DNA of 64,000 bases from Chitinophagaceae bacterium UBA4407 (GCA_002390845.1 DGQT01000112.1:71612-135611); one strand, 5' to 3'. Positions 8,462 through 18,500 are shown, numbered from the stretch's first letter. Numbers and translations: made by a program. The notes: generated by a model from the letters alone, not told the origin.

Positions 8462-9684
8462 GGAAAGAGTGGGATAGAAAAACCTTAGGTGAAGTTTGTA
8501 TTGTAGAAAGAGGTAGTTCTCCGAGACCAATAGATAACTATATAACCGATTCTGATGACGGTGTGAATTGGATTAAAATAGGAGATACTAAAGGTGTTAC
8601 GAAATATTTATACTCTACAAGGCAAAAAATTACAAAAGAAGGGGCAAGGCAATCAAGATTTGTAAAAGAGGATGACATTATACTTTCTAATTCAATGTCA
8701 TTTGGAAATCCATTTATAATGAAAACTCAAGGGTATATTCATGATGGATGGTTTGTACTAAGGTTGCCGGAATATTTAGACTCTGAGTATTTTTATTATT
8801 TGATTACCTCACCAAATGTCCAAAAGCAAATTCAATCTTTAGCAAGTGGTGCAATCGTAAAAAATATCAGTGGCGACTTGGTTAGGAAGGTTAATCTTTC
8901 TTTTCCCAAAAATATATCTGAACAAAAACGTATTGTAGAAATATTGGATGAAACTTTTGCTGCAATTAATAAAGCAAAAGTAAACGTTGAAAAGAATTTG
9001 CAGAATGCAAAAGAACTTTTTGAAGGTTACCTGCAAAATGTTTTTGCAAATAAGGGTAAGGATTGGGAAGAGAAGCGATTGGGTGATGTATGTTCTTTAA
9101 TCACAGATGGCAAGCATGGAGATTGTGAGAATGCAAAAGATTCTGGATATTACTTTCTGAGTGCAAAAGATGTAAGAAACGGCACCTTAATTTTTGATGG
9201 TGCAAGACAGATTAAAAAAGTTGGTTTTGAAGAAACCCATAGAAGAACTAATTTAAAACCAGGTGATATTTGTATGGTTAATACTGGTGCTACAATAGGC
9301 AGAATGTCTATCGCCCCCGATGATATTAGAACTTATAAATCCACGTTTCAAAAAAGTGTTGCTGTCATAAAAACAATTCCATCGCTAATTAATAATTTTT
9401 ATTGTTGTTATCTCTTAAAATCCGATTTGAAAAAATTAGTCAAGGTATCTTCTGGTACAGCTGTGCCGAATTTATTACTCGGCGATTTAAAAAAGCATTT
9501 AATCAATCTTCCAAAATCGCTAAAAGAACAACAATACATAGTTGCAAAGCTTGATGAGCTATACGAGGAAACAAACAAACTTGAAATTATTTATAAAGAG
9601 AAACTAAATAGTTTAGAAGAACTAAAGAAGTCAATTTTACAAAAAGCATTTAATGGAGAACTAACAATGGCATCTATTGTATAA
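8458..9684 (+). CDS. hsdS: Type I RM specificity subunit HsdS
   Basis: This 408-residue protein sets the DNA target of the type I complex. It has the usual two-fold architecture. TRD1 spans about residues 1-160. A conserved spacer helix follows (SEQKRIVEILDETFAAINK...NLQNAKELFEGYL). TRD2 spans about 200-360. The matching C-terminal helix reads KEQQYIVAKLDELYEETNK...LEELKKSILQKAFNGEL. Both half-repeats are complete, so a bipartite recognition site is expected; its sequence cannot be predicted by eye. The ATG overlaps the hsdM stop, and the next gene starts 17 bases downstream, indicating one operon. Confidence 0.93.
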   Translation: MRKEWDRKTLGEVCIVERGSSPRPIDNYITDSDDGVNWIKIGDTKGVTKYLYSTRQKITKEGARQSRFVKEDDIILSNSMSFGNPFIMKTQGYIHDGWFVLRLPEYLDSEYFYYLITSPNVQKQIQSLASGAIVKNISGDLVRKVNLSFPKNISEQKRIVEILDETFAAINKAKVNVEKNLQNAKELFEGYLQNVFANKGKDWEEKRLGDVCSLITDGKHGDCENAKDSGYYFLSAKDVRNGTLIFDGARQIKKVGFEETHRRTNLKPGDICMVNTGATIGRMSIAPDDIRTYKSTFQKSVAVIKTIPSLINNFYCCYLLKSDLKKLVKVSSGTAVPNLLLGDLKKHLINLPKSLKEQQYIVAKLDELYEETNKLEIIYKEKLNSLEELKKSILQKAFNGELTMASIV

Positions 9685-9701
9685 TACTAAAAATTCTAAT
9701 T

Positions 9702-11861
9702 ATGCTTGTCCCCGTAAAACAATTAAAAAAAGAAAGCAATCAACTGCCTGCCGGCAAAAAAGATCTTTTTGACTATTCTGATGAAGTAGTAAAAGAGCCT
9801 GCTGAAAAACCATTAATAAAAGAAATTACAAAAGGGAACATCCTCAGCCGGGATGAAAACCTTGACAAAAGAAAAGAAATGATCGAAGCCAAAGGTTTCG
9901 AGCCAACTGATTTTGCTTTCGAAAGGGCTATAGGAAAAAACGATTCTTTATACAGCAACTTTACTGAACTTGTTGCGCTAACCAAAAGAAAAGTAGGCCG
10001 CATTGTAATTGTTGAAGATGGTAAAAGAACAGGTTTTGCTACAGGCTTTATGGTTTCGAAAAATTTACTTCTTACCAACTGGCATGTATTTAAAACTGAG
10101 GCAATGGCTATAGAAAGCGAGATTCAGTTTTTTTATGAATACGACGTGCAGGGCCATCCCGGAAGCCCTGTTATTTTTAAACTTGATACTAAAAAGTTTT
10201 ATCAATCCAATGAAGGTTTGGATTATTGTTTTGTGGGGGTGCAATCTATTGATACAACAGGGAAGGTGTTACTCGAAAATATTGGTTATTTATTTCTTGA
10301 TAAAGCATTAGGAAAAATTGGCGATGTAAATGTAGAAAGACTAAATATTATACATCACCCATTGGGTGATTACAAACAAATCTCTATAAGAGAAAATTTA
10401 TTTGTTGATATAGATGACACAAAAATATTCTATGAAACGGATACAGCACAGGGCAGCAGCGGAAGCCCGGTGTTTAATGACCAGTGGCAGGTAGTTGGCC
10501 TGCATCACAAAAGCATTGCTAAAATGACTCCTGATGGATTTAACTATTTGGATAAAGATGATAAAATTATCCCGGTTATTGATAATAAAATAGACTCGAC
10601 GCGAATAGTGTGGCTAAAAAATGAAGGAATGCGTATAAGTGTAATTTTAAATCACCTGGCAGAAACGAACCCGGCAAATGAATTAATAGCAGCTATTAAT
10701 ATGCAGCCACCACAAGAAAGTTTGAGTTTTACAATTAACAACACAGGTAATTCAATTAAAAATAATAAAACCACCGCTATGTCAAACGATTTTGGTAAAA
10801 ACATAAATATTAGTGTGCCTGTAAGTGCGTTAAGCAGCGAAAGCACAATTGATATAAGCTTATCAAGTAAAAAAAATATTCCTGTTGCTGTTATAGCAAA
10901 CAAAAGCGACACTGTTCCAAAAGATGCACAGGACGAACTGTTGCTTGAGACAGCCAAAGTTGAAAAAGAACAGAACGCCGACTTCAGCAATTGCAGAGGT
11001 TACGATTCCATGTTTTTGGGAGTGGAGATTTCGCTTCCACAACCCAGAAAATCAATCGAAAAGCAAATCGCTCTTTTAAAGAACAAATCAAATGAGTTTA
11101 AATATTTTAAATACAGCGTCATCTTCAATGCAGTGCGAAAAATGCCACTTATCAGTGCAGTTAATGCAGAAGGAGATGCTTCTAAGCGTTTGGACAATAG
11201 CAAAAGAAGCGACGATTGGTTGAGAGATAGCCGGATTGATATTGAAGCCCAGTTAACTGATAAATTTTATGCTTCTTCCAGGTTTGATAAAGGACATATG
11301 AGTCGCTTTGAAGATGCTAACTGGGATAATACAGAAGAAAAAGCTTTACGGAATGGTATCTATACTTGTTTTTATACCAATGCCTGTCCCCAGGTTCCGG
11401 GCATTAACAGGATGGGTGATAACCTTTGGGGCAAATTGGAAAAAGCTGTTTTAGAAAAAGGTATAAAAAAAGAAACTGGTAAACAGGCAAGGATGACAGT
11501 TTTCAATGGTCCCGTTTTTGATGAAGAGAAAGATAGGATTCGCAAAGGGGTAACTGTGCCAATGCAATTTTTTAAAATAATACTTTGGCTGAATGATGAT
11601 AATGAATTAAAAGCAACTGCTTTTAAATTATCGCAGGAGTTGTTAGTAACCGATGATCAATTTGTTGAAAGCATGATGTTGGGCGAGGAAGCATTGGACA
11701 TTGATAAATTGGTATCTTATAAAAAATATCAATGCAGTATAAAAAGTCTGGGGATATTGACTAAGATTAACTTTGACCACTTAGAGCAATTTGACACTTA
11801 TAGAACACATGCCGGTAGCAATGAAACCTTGTTAGATAATGAAGAGACCATCATGTTATAA
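9702..11861 (+). CDS. Trypsin-like serine protease fused to DNA/RNA non-specific endonuclease
   Basis: The protein has 719 residues and no signal peptide or membrane helix, so it should act in the cytosol. Residues about 95-300 form a trypsin/V8-like protease. The putative triad is His128 (TNWHVF), Asp174 (LDYCFV) and Ser253 (GSSGSP). Residues about 430-690 match the NUC (Serratia nuclease-type) endonuclease. The catalytic motif is DKGHM with His532, followed by YTNACPQ and INR....W for the metal-binding Asn and supporting residues. A Ser/Asn-rich linker (about 335-425) joins the two. It sits in frame order between hsdS (17 bases upstream) and hsdR (32 bases downstream), so it is probably co-expressed with the RM system. 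A protease-gated toxic nuclease is an attractive inference, but the trigger and protein substrate are unknown. Confidence 0.85.
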   Translation: MLVPVKQLKKESNQLPAGKKDLFDYSDEVVKEPAEKPLIKEITKGNILSRDENLDKRKEMIEAKGFEPTDFAFERAIGKNDSLYSNFTELVALTKRKVGRIVIVEDGKRTGFATGFMVSKNLLLTNWHVFKTEAMAIESEIQFFYEYDVQGHPGSPVIFKLDTKKFYQSNEGLDYCFVGVQSIDTTGKVLLENIGYLFLDKALGKIGDVNVERLNIIHHPLGDYKQISIRENLFVDIDDTKIFYETDTAQGSSGSPVFNDQWQVVGLHHKSIAKMTPDGFNYLDKDDKIIPVIDNKIDSTRIVWLKNEGMRISVILNHLAETNPANELIAAINMQPPQESLSFTINNTGNSIKNNKTTAMSNDFGKNINISVPVSALSSESTIDISLSSKKNIPVAVIANKSDTVPKDAQDELLLETAKVEKEQNADFSNCRGYDSMFLGVEISLPQPRKSIEKQIALLKNKSNEFKYFKYSVIFNAVRKMPLISAVNAEGDASKRLDNSKRSDDWLRDSRIDIEAQLTDKFYASSRFDKGHMSRFEDANWDNTEEKALRNGIYTCFYTNACPQVPGINRMGDNLWGKLEKAVLEKGIKKETGKQARMTVFNGPVFDEEKDRIRKGVTVPMQFFKIILWLNDDNELKATAFKLSQELLVTDDQFVESMMLGEEALDIDKLVSYKKYQCSIKSLGILTKINFDHLEQFDTYRTHAGSNETLLDNEETIML

Positions 11862-11893
11862 TTGTAAATCTCAGGTAGCAAAAGCACAACCCC

Positions 11894-14221
11894 ATGAACG
11901 AAGCTGAAACAAGAGCAGAACTCATAGACCCGAAACTAAAAGAAAATGGCTGGGACAGTAAAGTCAATCCTGATGTAAAAGTGCATCGGGAATATCATAT
12001 TACTGCTGGTAAAATAAAAGCAACAGGTGGCAGAAATAAACCCATTATTGCAGATTATTTGCTTACTTATAAAGGTCGCAAGCTGGCTGTAGTTGAAGCA
12101 AAGAGTGACGAGTGCGAAGTAGGTGAAGGTGTGGCGCAGGCAAAAGATTATGCAGAGAAATTACACGTTGATGATACCTATGCCAGCAATGGCAAAGAGA
12201 TTTACCATATAGATATGGATGCTGCCAAAGAAAGATTGGTAGATAATTATCATACACCCGATGCATTATGGAACAAAGCATTTCCTTTAAAAAATGATTG
12301 GCAGGATAAATTTGATGATGTACCCGATGAAACAAAAGGCGGCACAATGGGTGGCAGGTTTTACCAGGATATTGCTGTAGAAAGTGCACTGGATGCTATT
12401 GCCAAAAAGCAGAACAGGATATTACTCACACTGGCAACAGGAACAGGTAAAACATTTATTGCTTTTCAAATTGCATGGAAATTATTTCATACGAGATGGA
12501 ACTTACAATATGATGGTAAGCGAAGACCAAGAATTTTATTTCTAGCAGACAGGAATATTTTAGCAGACCAGGCTTTTAATGCATTCTCTGCATTTCCTGA
12601 AGATGCACTGGTACGCATAAAACCCAATGAAATAAGAAATAAAGGAAAAGTACCCACCAATGGCAGTATCTTCTTTACTATCTTTCAAACCTTTATGAGT
12701 GGGCAGGGTAAAGAGGGTAATCCATTACCTTACTTTGGCGAATACCCTACTGACTATTTTGATTTGATTGTGATAGATGAATGTCATAGAGGTGGTGCAA
12801 ATGACGAAAGCAACTGGCGTGGCATATTAGAATACTTTTCACCTGCTGTACAAATAGGATTAACAGCCACACCCAAGAGGAAAGAGAATGTTGATACGTA
12901 TAAATATTTCGGTAATCCTGTTTATATTTATTCACTAAAAGACGGCATTAATGATGGTTTTCTTACTCCCTTTAAAGTAAGAAAGATTACCACATCATTA
13001 GATACTTATACTTACCAATCTGATGATAATATAGTAGAAGGAGAAATTGAAGAAGGCAAGACATACAAGGAGTCTGATTTCAACAGGATTATAGAAATAA
13101 AAGCCCGTGAAGCAAAGAGAGTAAAAATTTTCATGGACTTAATAGACCAAAATGAAAAAACTTTGGTCTTTTGTGCAGACCAACCTCATGCGGCTGCCAT
13201 AAGAGATTTAATCAATCAATACAAGAAAAGTAAAGAACCCAACTATTGCGTACGTGTAACAGCAAATGATGGAGAATTGGGTGAACAGTATTTACGGGAG
13301 TTCCAGGATAATGAAAAAAGTATTCCAACAATACTAACTACTTCGCAAAAACTATCTACTGGTGTTGATGCAAGAAATATCCGCAATATTATTTTGCTGA
13401 GACCTGTAAACAATATTGTTGAGTTTAAACAAATTGTGGGAAGAGGCACAAGGTTGTTTGATGGAAAATATTTCTTTACGATATATGATTTTGTGAATGC
13501 AAGTGAACGTTTTAAGGACCCCGAATGGGATGGAGAACCAATAGAACCAACGCTGGTTGATCCTCCACCAAAAGGAGATGATGAGGATGAAAAAGTTGTT
13601 CTTGCAGATGAGGGCGATAAAGAATACCAGCCAATTAAAAAGATTAAAATAAAATTAGGCAATGGCAAAGAGCAGTTAATAGAACATACTGTTGCCACAA
13701 CATTTATTGGTGCAGATGGAAGACCAATGACCGTACAGGAATTTTTAGATAGCTTATATGGAAAATTCCCTGCATTGTTTAACGATAAGGAAGAACTGAT
13801 AAGAATATGGAGTGAGCCACTTACCGGGAAAACTTTGTTAGATAAACTTGCTGAGGCAGGGTTAGGTAAAGACGAATTTAACACGCTGCAAAAGATAATC
13901 GATGCTGAAAAGAGTGATTTGTTTGATGTGCTGGAATTTATATCTTACTCAGCGAAACCAATAACACGGGAAGAAAGGGTTGCATCTGCACAGCAAAATA
14001 TTTTTGCCTTGCTGAACAGCAATCAGAAAGAATTTATAGAATTCGTTTTAAACAAATACATAGAAACAGGAGTTGAAGAACTGGAACAGGAAAAACTGCC
14101 ACATTTACTGGAATTGAAATATCATTCTGTAAGTGATGCTGCAGAGAAGTTGGGAGGAGTGAAAAGTATCAGGATATTGTTTACTGAGTTTCAGAAGTAT
14201 CTATACAAGAGAATAGCGTAG
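11894..14221 (+). CDS. hsdR: Type I RM restriction/translocase subunit HsdR
   Basis: The 775-residue protein cleaves DNA after ATP-driven translocation. The N-terminal PD-(D/E)XK nuclease is visible as Asp54, Glu68 and Lys70 (IIADYLL...LAVVEAK). The superfamily 2 motor follows: motif I ATGTGKT (181-187), motif II DECH (295-298), motif III LTATPKR (323-329) and motif VI QIVGRGTR (513-520). The C-terminal part (about 590-775) resembles the EcoEI-type R subunit tail, with an acidic low-complexity linker before it. All key residues are present. It needs HsdM and HsdS to act, so it is probably silent if the hsdM frameshift is genuine. Confidence 0.93.
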   Translation: MNEAETRAELIDPKLKENGWDSKVNPDVKVHREYHITAGKIKATGGRNKPIIADYLLTYKGRKLAVVEAKSDECEVGEGVAQAKDYAEKLHVDDTYASNGKEIYHIDMDAAKERLVDNYHTPDALWNKAFPLKNDWQDKFDDVPDETKGGTMGGRFYQDIAVESALDAIAKKQNRILLTLATGTGKTFIAFQIAWKLFHTRWNLQYDGKRRPRILFLADRNILADQAFNAFSAFPEDALVRIKPNEIRNKGKVPTNGSIFFTIFQTFMSGQGKEGNPLPYFGEYPTDYFDLIVIDECHRGGANDESNWRGILEYFSPAVQIGLTATPKRKENVDTYKYFGNPVYIYSLKDGINDGFLTPFKVRKITTSLDTYTYQSDDNIVEGEIEEGKTYKESDFNRIIEIKAREAKRVKIFMDLIDQNEKTLVFCADQPHAAAIRDLINQYKKSKEPNYCVRVTANDGELGEQYLREFQDNEKSIPTILTTSQKLSTGVDARNIRNIILLRPVNNIVEFKQIVGRGTRLFDGKYFFTIYDFVNASERFKDPEWDGEPIEPTLVDPPPKGDDEDEKVVLADEGDKEYQPIKKIKIKLGNGKEQLIEHTVATTFIGADGRPMTVQEFLDSLYGKFPALFNDKEELIRIWSEPLTGKTLLDKLAEAGLGKDEFNTLQKIIDAEKSDLFDVLEFISYSAKPITREERVASAQQNIFALLNSNQKEFIEFVLNKYIETGVEELEQEKLPHLLELKYHSVSDAAEKLGGVKSIRILFTEFQKYLYKRIA

Positions 14222-14302
14222 GGGATATGTTTTTCAAAGTGAAACAATTCAACCAACAATTTATACACAATACTAATTAACCTTTAAAACAAAATTTACA
14301 AC

Positions 14303-16303
14303 ATGTTTTCCTTTAAATCAAAAACCGACCCTGAAGAAAATCAGATTGCAATTCATAATGGACTTGAGATTTTTGAAAAAATAAAAGTTACATTAAACGA
14401 GGCTCAGTTTTCCATAAAGATAGCGGCCGCTTGGTTTACTGACAATGAATTGTTTCAGCTTTTAGTTGCAAAACAAAAAGCCAACCCATCTTGTAAAATA
14501 GAAATTGTTCTAGATGATAATAAAGAAAATTATTGGCTGCCTTTCATTGACTTAGTAAAAAATGGTGCAACAGTAAAATTATCTAAGGGGGTTGGAGATA
14601 ATGGAAGAATGCATGAAAAGTTTTGTATTGTAGACAATGCCATACTTATAAGCGGATCATATAACTGGAGCAAAAATGCAAGAACTGATAACCATGAAAA
14701 CGTTATTGTTTCAAAAATCTCATCAACAATAGAAAGTTTTGATGCCAAGTTTAAAGAATTACTGGCATCATCAGTGCTGTATGAATCTGTAAATTTAAAT
14801 GAAATTTCCATAACAAGTGAAGAAGCTCTATCTGCAATAAACACTCAAGAATCTTTGACTAAAGAATTTGAAAAAGTGCTTGATGAAATGATTTTTGCAT
14901 CTGTTGTAGCGTATAATCGTGACGAACTTGTGAAAAAAGGTTATGAACGAAGTGAAAAATGTTCCGGAGATTCTGCGATTATAAATAATGAACTTAATAC
15001 GGTTTACACAGAACTTTTAAATTCAATTTCCACGTCAGAACAGAAAAAAGAAATAATTAAAGCTAAAGTAAACACTCATCTCCAAGAAAATAAATCAGCA
15101 CTCAAAGAAAAATGTGAAAGAGCTAAAGAGCAATTAAAAGTTGAAGAAGATACTATTGTTAAAGCGCACCTTAATGAAATAAAATATCTCAAAGAAGGTA
15201 ACGATAAACTTAAGGAGGAAATTACACAAATTGAAAAATTTCATATTCTAAATAACAATAACAGAATAAACAACCTGATGGATGAAAAAAAGAGTATTGA
15301 AGAGCAGACACTGACTATGCCATTTAGATGGTATGTTGAGATACCGACCTATTTAGCACTACTTGGCGTTTTTTTCTACATACTGCTATTTTATTCCTCT
15401 GCTGCCTACATATTGATGTTCTCTGAAAGAAATGCTAAAGCAGCAAAACTCCTTGGGCAACCAGTAGAGCAGCTAGGGATATATTACTCTAAAGCCATAC
15501 CAAATGCATGGCAAAGCAGTTGGTTTGAAGTGTCCCTAATTTTATTTGTCCCGGTCTTTTTAATTTGTGGAATTATTTACTTAAAAAAGATAGAAACAAG
15601 CAGATATTTTCCGAAATGGTTGATAAAACTACTAGGTCTTTTTTTCATAGATGGCTTTACAGCCATTGCGGTAACAAAATCCATTCACGAAAATAATTAT
15701 TTGGCTGGTTTGGAGGCTGAACATTTTAAGATATCCAACATTTTTTCAGAAATGAATTTTTATTTGGTATTCATATTTGGCATGCTGTCGCTACTTATTT
15801 TTGATTTAATCATAAGCTACATTTTGAAAAATCTTGAAAATAAAAATGAAGTTTACCAGAAAGCTAAAAGCAGGTTATTCATTAACCAACTAAATTCGGA
15901 AATAAGCACCATTACTAAACAAAATTTGGAATTGAGTGCAATGCTGACAAACAAGAAGGCACTTATTGATAGTAATCTTTATAGAGTATCTATTATAGAA
16001 AAGGATATTCAACTTCAACCAGGTTTTACCAGCAGAAAGTTAAACTTGCTCGACAATGAAACTGCAAGCCAGATTATCAACCTAGAAAATATCGTAAAAA
16101 TTGCTTACAATAAAATTGACAACGAATTATTTTCATTTTCTACACACTTTATGAAAGATAGAATCAATATTTTTCTGCAAGGTTGGAATAACTTTATTTA
16201 CTCGTATTATTCAAAATCGATTTCAGAAGAAAAAGTAAGGCTGGCAAAAGAAATGAGCAACAATTGGTTTAACGAACACTTTGGAAATTTACCTAAAAAA
16301 TAA
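14303..16303 (+). CDS. PLD-like nuclease domain protein with coiled coil and four membrane helices
   Basis: Of 666 residues, the first 140 form a phospholipase D superfamily domain with one HKD motif: His104, Lys106 and Asp111 (MHEKFCIVD), then ISGSYNW and an Asn/His segment. A single motif implies that it dimerises like Nuc-type PLD nucleases. Residues about 240-335 are a long charged coiled coil. Hydrophobic helices lie near 346-373, 406-428, 438-458 and 484-508. A second helical region (about 510-666) ends the protein. This suggests a membrane-anchored effector with a cytosolic nuclease. It follows hsdR by 81 bases and precedes a lipoprotein gene by 9 bases. The function is not known; defence is inferred from the neighbours. 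Confidence 0.75.
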   Translation: MFSFKSKTDPEENQIAIHNGLEIFEKIKVTLNEAQFSIKIAAAWFTDNELFQLLVAKQKANPSCKIEIVLDDNKENYWLPFIDLVKNGATVKLSKGVGDNGRMHEKFCIVDNAILISGSYNWSKNARTDNHENVIVSKISSTIESFDAKFKELLASSVLYESVNLNEISITSEEALSAINTQESLTKEFEKVLDEMIFASVVAYNRDELVKKGYERSEKCSGDSAIINNELNTVYTELLNSISTSEQKKEIIKAKVNTHLQENKSALKEKCERAKEQLKVEEDTIVKAHLNEIKYLKEGNDKLKEEITQIEKFHILNNNNRINNLMDEKKSIEEQTLTMPFRWYVEIPTYLALLGVFFYILLFYSSAAYILMFSERNAKAAKLLGQPVEQLGIYYSKAIPNAWQSSWFEVSLILFVPVFLICGIIYLKKIETSRYFPKWLIKLLGLFFIDGFTAIAVTKSIHENNYLAGLEAEHFKISNIFSEMNFYLVFIFGMLSLLIFDLIISYILKNLENKNEVYQKAKSRLFINQLNSEISTITKQNLELSAMLTNKKALIDSNLYRVSIIEKDIQLQPGFTSRKLNLLDNETASQIINLENIVKIAYNKIDNELFSFSTHFMKDRINIFLQGWNNFIYSYYSKSISEEKVRLAKEMSNNWFNEHFGNLPKK

Positions 16304-16312
16304 AATTAAAAA

Positions 16313-17319
16313 ATGAAATCGGTTTATAAAGCATTTACACCTTTACTGTTGCTAATTTCTTCCTGTGGTTCAGGGGATCAAAATAGTACAGTTATACAAA
16401 AAGTAGCACCTAAGGTTAATTACGGCTATAATATTATTGTCGCAGTTGATCTTTCTAATCGGATTTTAAATAACCGACACCTTCAGGATCCTGATGTAGT
16501 AAAACTTATTACTGATAACCTTAAAAATATTTTTCAAAATTCGATAAATGTTGGAATTAATGACAAGTTTTATCTCACCACTATTAACGACGAGGACTTT
16601 ATAGAGCAATCATATTCAGATTCAATATTTAAAATTGACCTGACAAGATTTAAGACTGATGAGGTTGGAAGATCTAATTACCTATATCACAATGACACTG
16701 GCACAAACTCTCTCAAATATGATATTTTTAAATTAAATTCAACTTTTGCCAGCTTCTATCAAGCTAAAAAAAGAGAGAAACAATTACCAGCAGATGTGTG
16801 GTATTTTTTTCAAGATAAACTTACATACCCATTTATAGACACTGCATCCCAATCATATGTATTCAATGATCAGCCTATTGTTAGTAAGTACAAAAATTAT
16901 GTCATTTTGTTAACTGATGGTTATATAGAAGCAGGGAGATATAAAATGATCCAGATATGCTGGCAAAAAATAAATCCAGATTTCTTAGTCAAAATTTAGT
17001 AAATGCATTCCGTTCTAGTTTTAAGGACAGTAAACTTTCGTCTATCACTGATTATTTTAATCAAAAAGAATATGGTATTATACCGGTAAATAACCCACTA
17101 TTAAAAGACTGTAAAATACTGGTGCTTGAAATGTATGACAGGTCTTACGAAAATGGAGTTTCAACAAAGACACCTACTGATCTTGAAATAATGAAATTAT
17201 TTTGGAAAGATTGGCTTGTAAAGTCTGGTGTATCAGAGTCTGATATAAAATTAAATGGAACTTTTAATAATTCACAAGATTTAAATTATGTGTTCAAAGA
17301 TTTTTTAGGGATAAGATAG
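16313..17319 (+). pseudogene. vWA-like lipoprotein, frameshifted
   Basis: It opens with a lipoprotein signal (LLLLISSCGSG, lipid-modified Cys at about residue 18). IIVAVDLSNR follows, resembling the MIDAS start of a von Willebrand A domain, and later VILLTDGYIEAG resembles the TDG strand. The first frame ends at 16999. The rest (from DMLAKNKSRFLSQNLVNAF to LGIR) is in the -1 frame to 17319. The join lies near 16945, in TATAAAATGATCC, where one extra A would restore YKNDPDMLAK. Loss of a base in an A run is therefore likely, real or technical. The gene begins 9 bases after the PLD-membrane gene, so the pair is probably one functional unit. The partner and role are unknown. Confidence 0.6.
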
Positions 17320-17344
17320 AAGTTCACAACGTCTTTATAAAAGA

Positions 17345-17405
17345 AATTTGCTTCGTCGCAATGTCTGCATGCAGGTTTTGTAAGTAGCTTTTGGAAGATT
17401 GCAGA
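17345..17405 (+). repeat. Short CATGCAGG hairpin repeat
   Basis: The segment CGTCGCAATGTCTGCATGCAGG, continuing to GGAAGATTGCAG, belongs to a small hairpin family also seen near 18884, 28131, 29011 and 31910. It fills the gap before the DUF4268 gene. Confidence 0.5.
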
Positions 17406-17436
17406 GAAATCAAGGAAAGGAAAGCCTAAAGAAATA

Positions 17437-18414
17437 ATGGAGAATCAGTTCTTAACATTAAAGTATCCCAACATGAAAGAGATAAATAAAATAATAAGAC
17501 TTAAGGCAAAAGATGTTTGGCAATATGAAGACAGAGACTTAACCCCGTGGCTCTGTGATAACGTAGATGTAATTGGCGATATTATTGGTATTCAACTTAC
17601 CAATGCTTTTCGGGAACAAAGCACAGGAAGCTTCAATGTTGACATTAAAGCTGAAGACTTGGAAGGTAACATTGTAATTGTTGAAAATCAGTTTGGCAAT
17701 TCTGACCATGATCATTTGGGGAAATTGATAACTTACTTGTCATCTTTTGAAGCTAAAACTGCAATTTGGATTGTAGAATACCCTAGAACCGAGCATGTTA
17801 ATGCTATTAACTGGCTAAATGAGGGTTCAAATGGATGTAAATTCTTTTTACTTAAATTGGAGGCTATACAAATAGGTGATTCTGCGCCAGCGCCATTACT
17901 TACAAAAATTGTAGGCCCAAGTAAAGAATCATTAGATCTTGGACAAGTAAAAAAAGAAGATGCACAGAGATTTAATTTGCGCCACAGTTTTTGGGAACAG
18001 TTGTTAAACAGAGCAAAAAAACAAGGGCTGACATCATTCAGTGCTATTTCTCCTTCAAAGGACGCATGGGTTGGAGCGACTGCCGGGATTAGGGGTATGC
18101 AATATGTAGCTTGGGTTAATCAATACACTACACGAATCGAATTACGAATTGATAGAGGTAAGGGGTCAGAAGAAGAAAATCTTAAAATCTTAAATGAATT
18201 AAAACAACATTCTAATGAGATTGAAAAAATATTTGGAGAAGAGTTACAATGGGCAGATCTAGAAGGATATCGTGTTTGTAGCATCAGAAAAGATTACGAA
18301 GACGGTGGCTACAAAAGCGAACCAGAAGTGATAAATGTTATTACGGAAAAAATAGTCAATGCTTTGATTATGTTAGAGAAAGCCACAAAGTCCTTTATAA
18401 TAAAATATAAATGA
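17437..18414 (+). CDS. DUF4268 domain protein with PD-(D/E)XK-like N-terminus
   Basis: The 325-residue protein shows FNVDIKAEDLEGNIVIVENQ followed by FGNSDHDHLGKLITYL at about residues 65-105. Asp and Glu-x-Gln here occupy the positions of a PD-(D/E)XK nuclease core, as is usual for proteins of this family. The C-terminal half (about 185-320) resembles DUF4268, with FWEQLLNRAKK, RIELRIDRG and a C-terminal helix. The family often lies in defence islands beside RM genes, and here it follows the RM operon. A DNA-binding or nuclease role is inferred. The terminal active-site residue is Gln rather than Lys, so activity is uncertain. Confidence 0.75.
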   Translation: MENQFLTLKYPNMKEINKIIRLKAKDVWQYEDRDLTPWLCDNVDVIGDIIGIQLTNAFREQSTGSFNVDIKAEDLEGNIVIVENQFGNSDHDHLGKLITYLSSFEAKTAIWIVEYPRTEHVNAINWLNEGSNGCKFFLLKLEAIQIGDSAPAPLLTKIVGPSKESLDLGQVKKEDAQRFNLRHSFWEQLLNRAKKQGLTSFSAISPSKDAWVGATAGIRGMQYVAWVNQYTTRIELRIDRGKGSEEENLKILNELKQHSNEIEKIFGEELQWADLEGYRVCSIRKDYEDGGYKSEPEVINVITEKIVNALIMLEKATKSFIIKYK

Positions 18415-18419
18415 TTTAA

Positions 18420-18475
18420 TTCTCTGCACAGGGTTCTTTTATAGCTATGTGGTTGCCTAAGGAATTTTGCGTTCG
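18420..18475 (+). repeat. Degenerate left end of the 193-aa RAYT element
   Basis: TTCTCTGCACAGGGTTC followed by TATAGCTATG and TTTTGCG is a decayed version of the CTCCGCACAGTGTCC left end seen complete at 26332 and 27358. Confidence 0.45.
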
Positions 18476-18500
18476 AAAGGATTTAGTAGGAGAATAAAAG

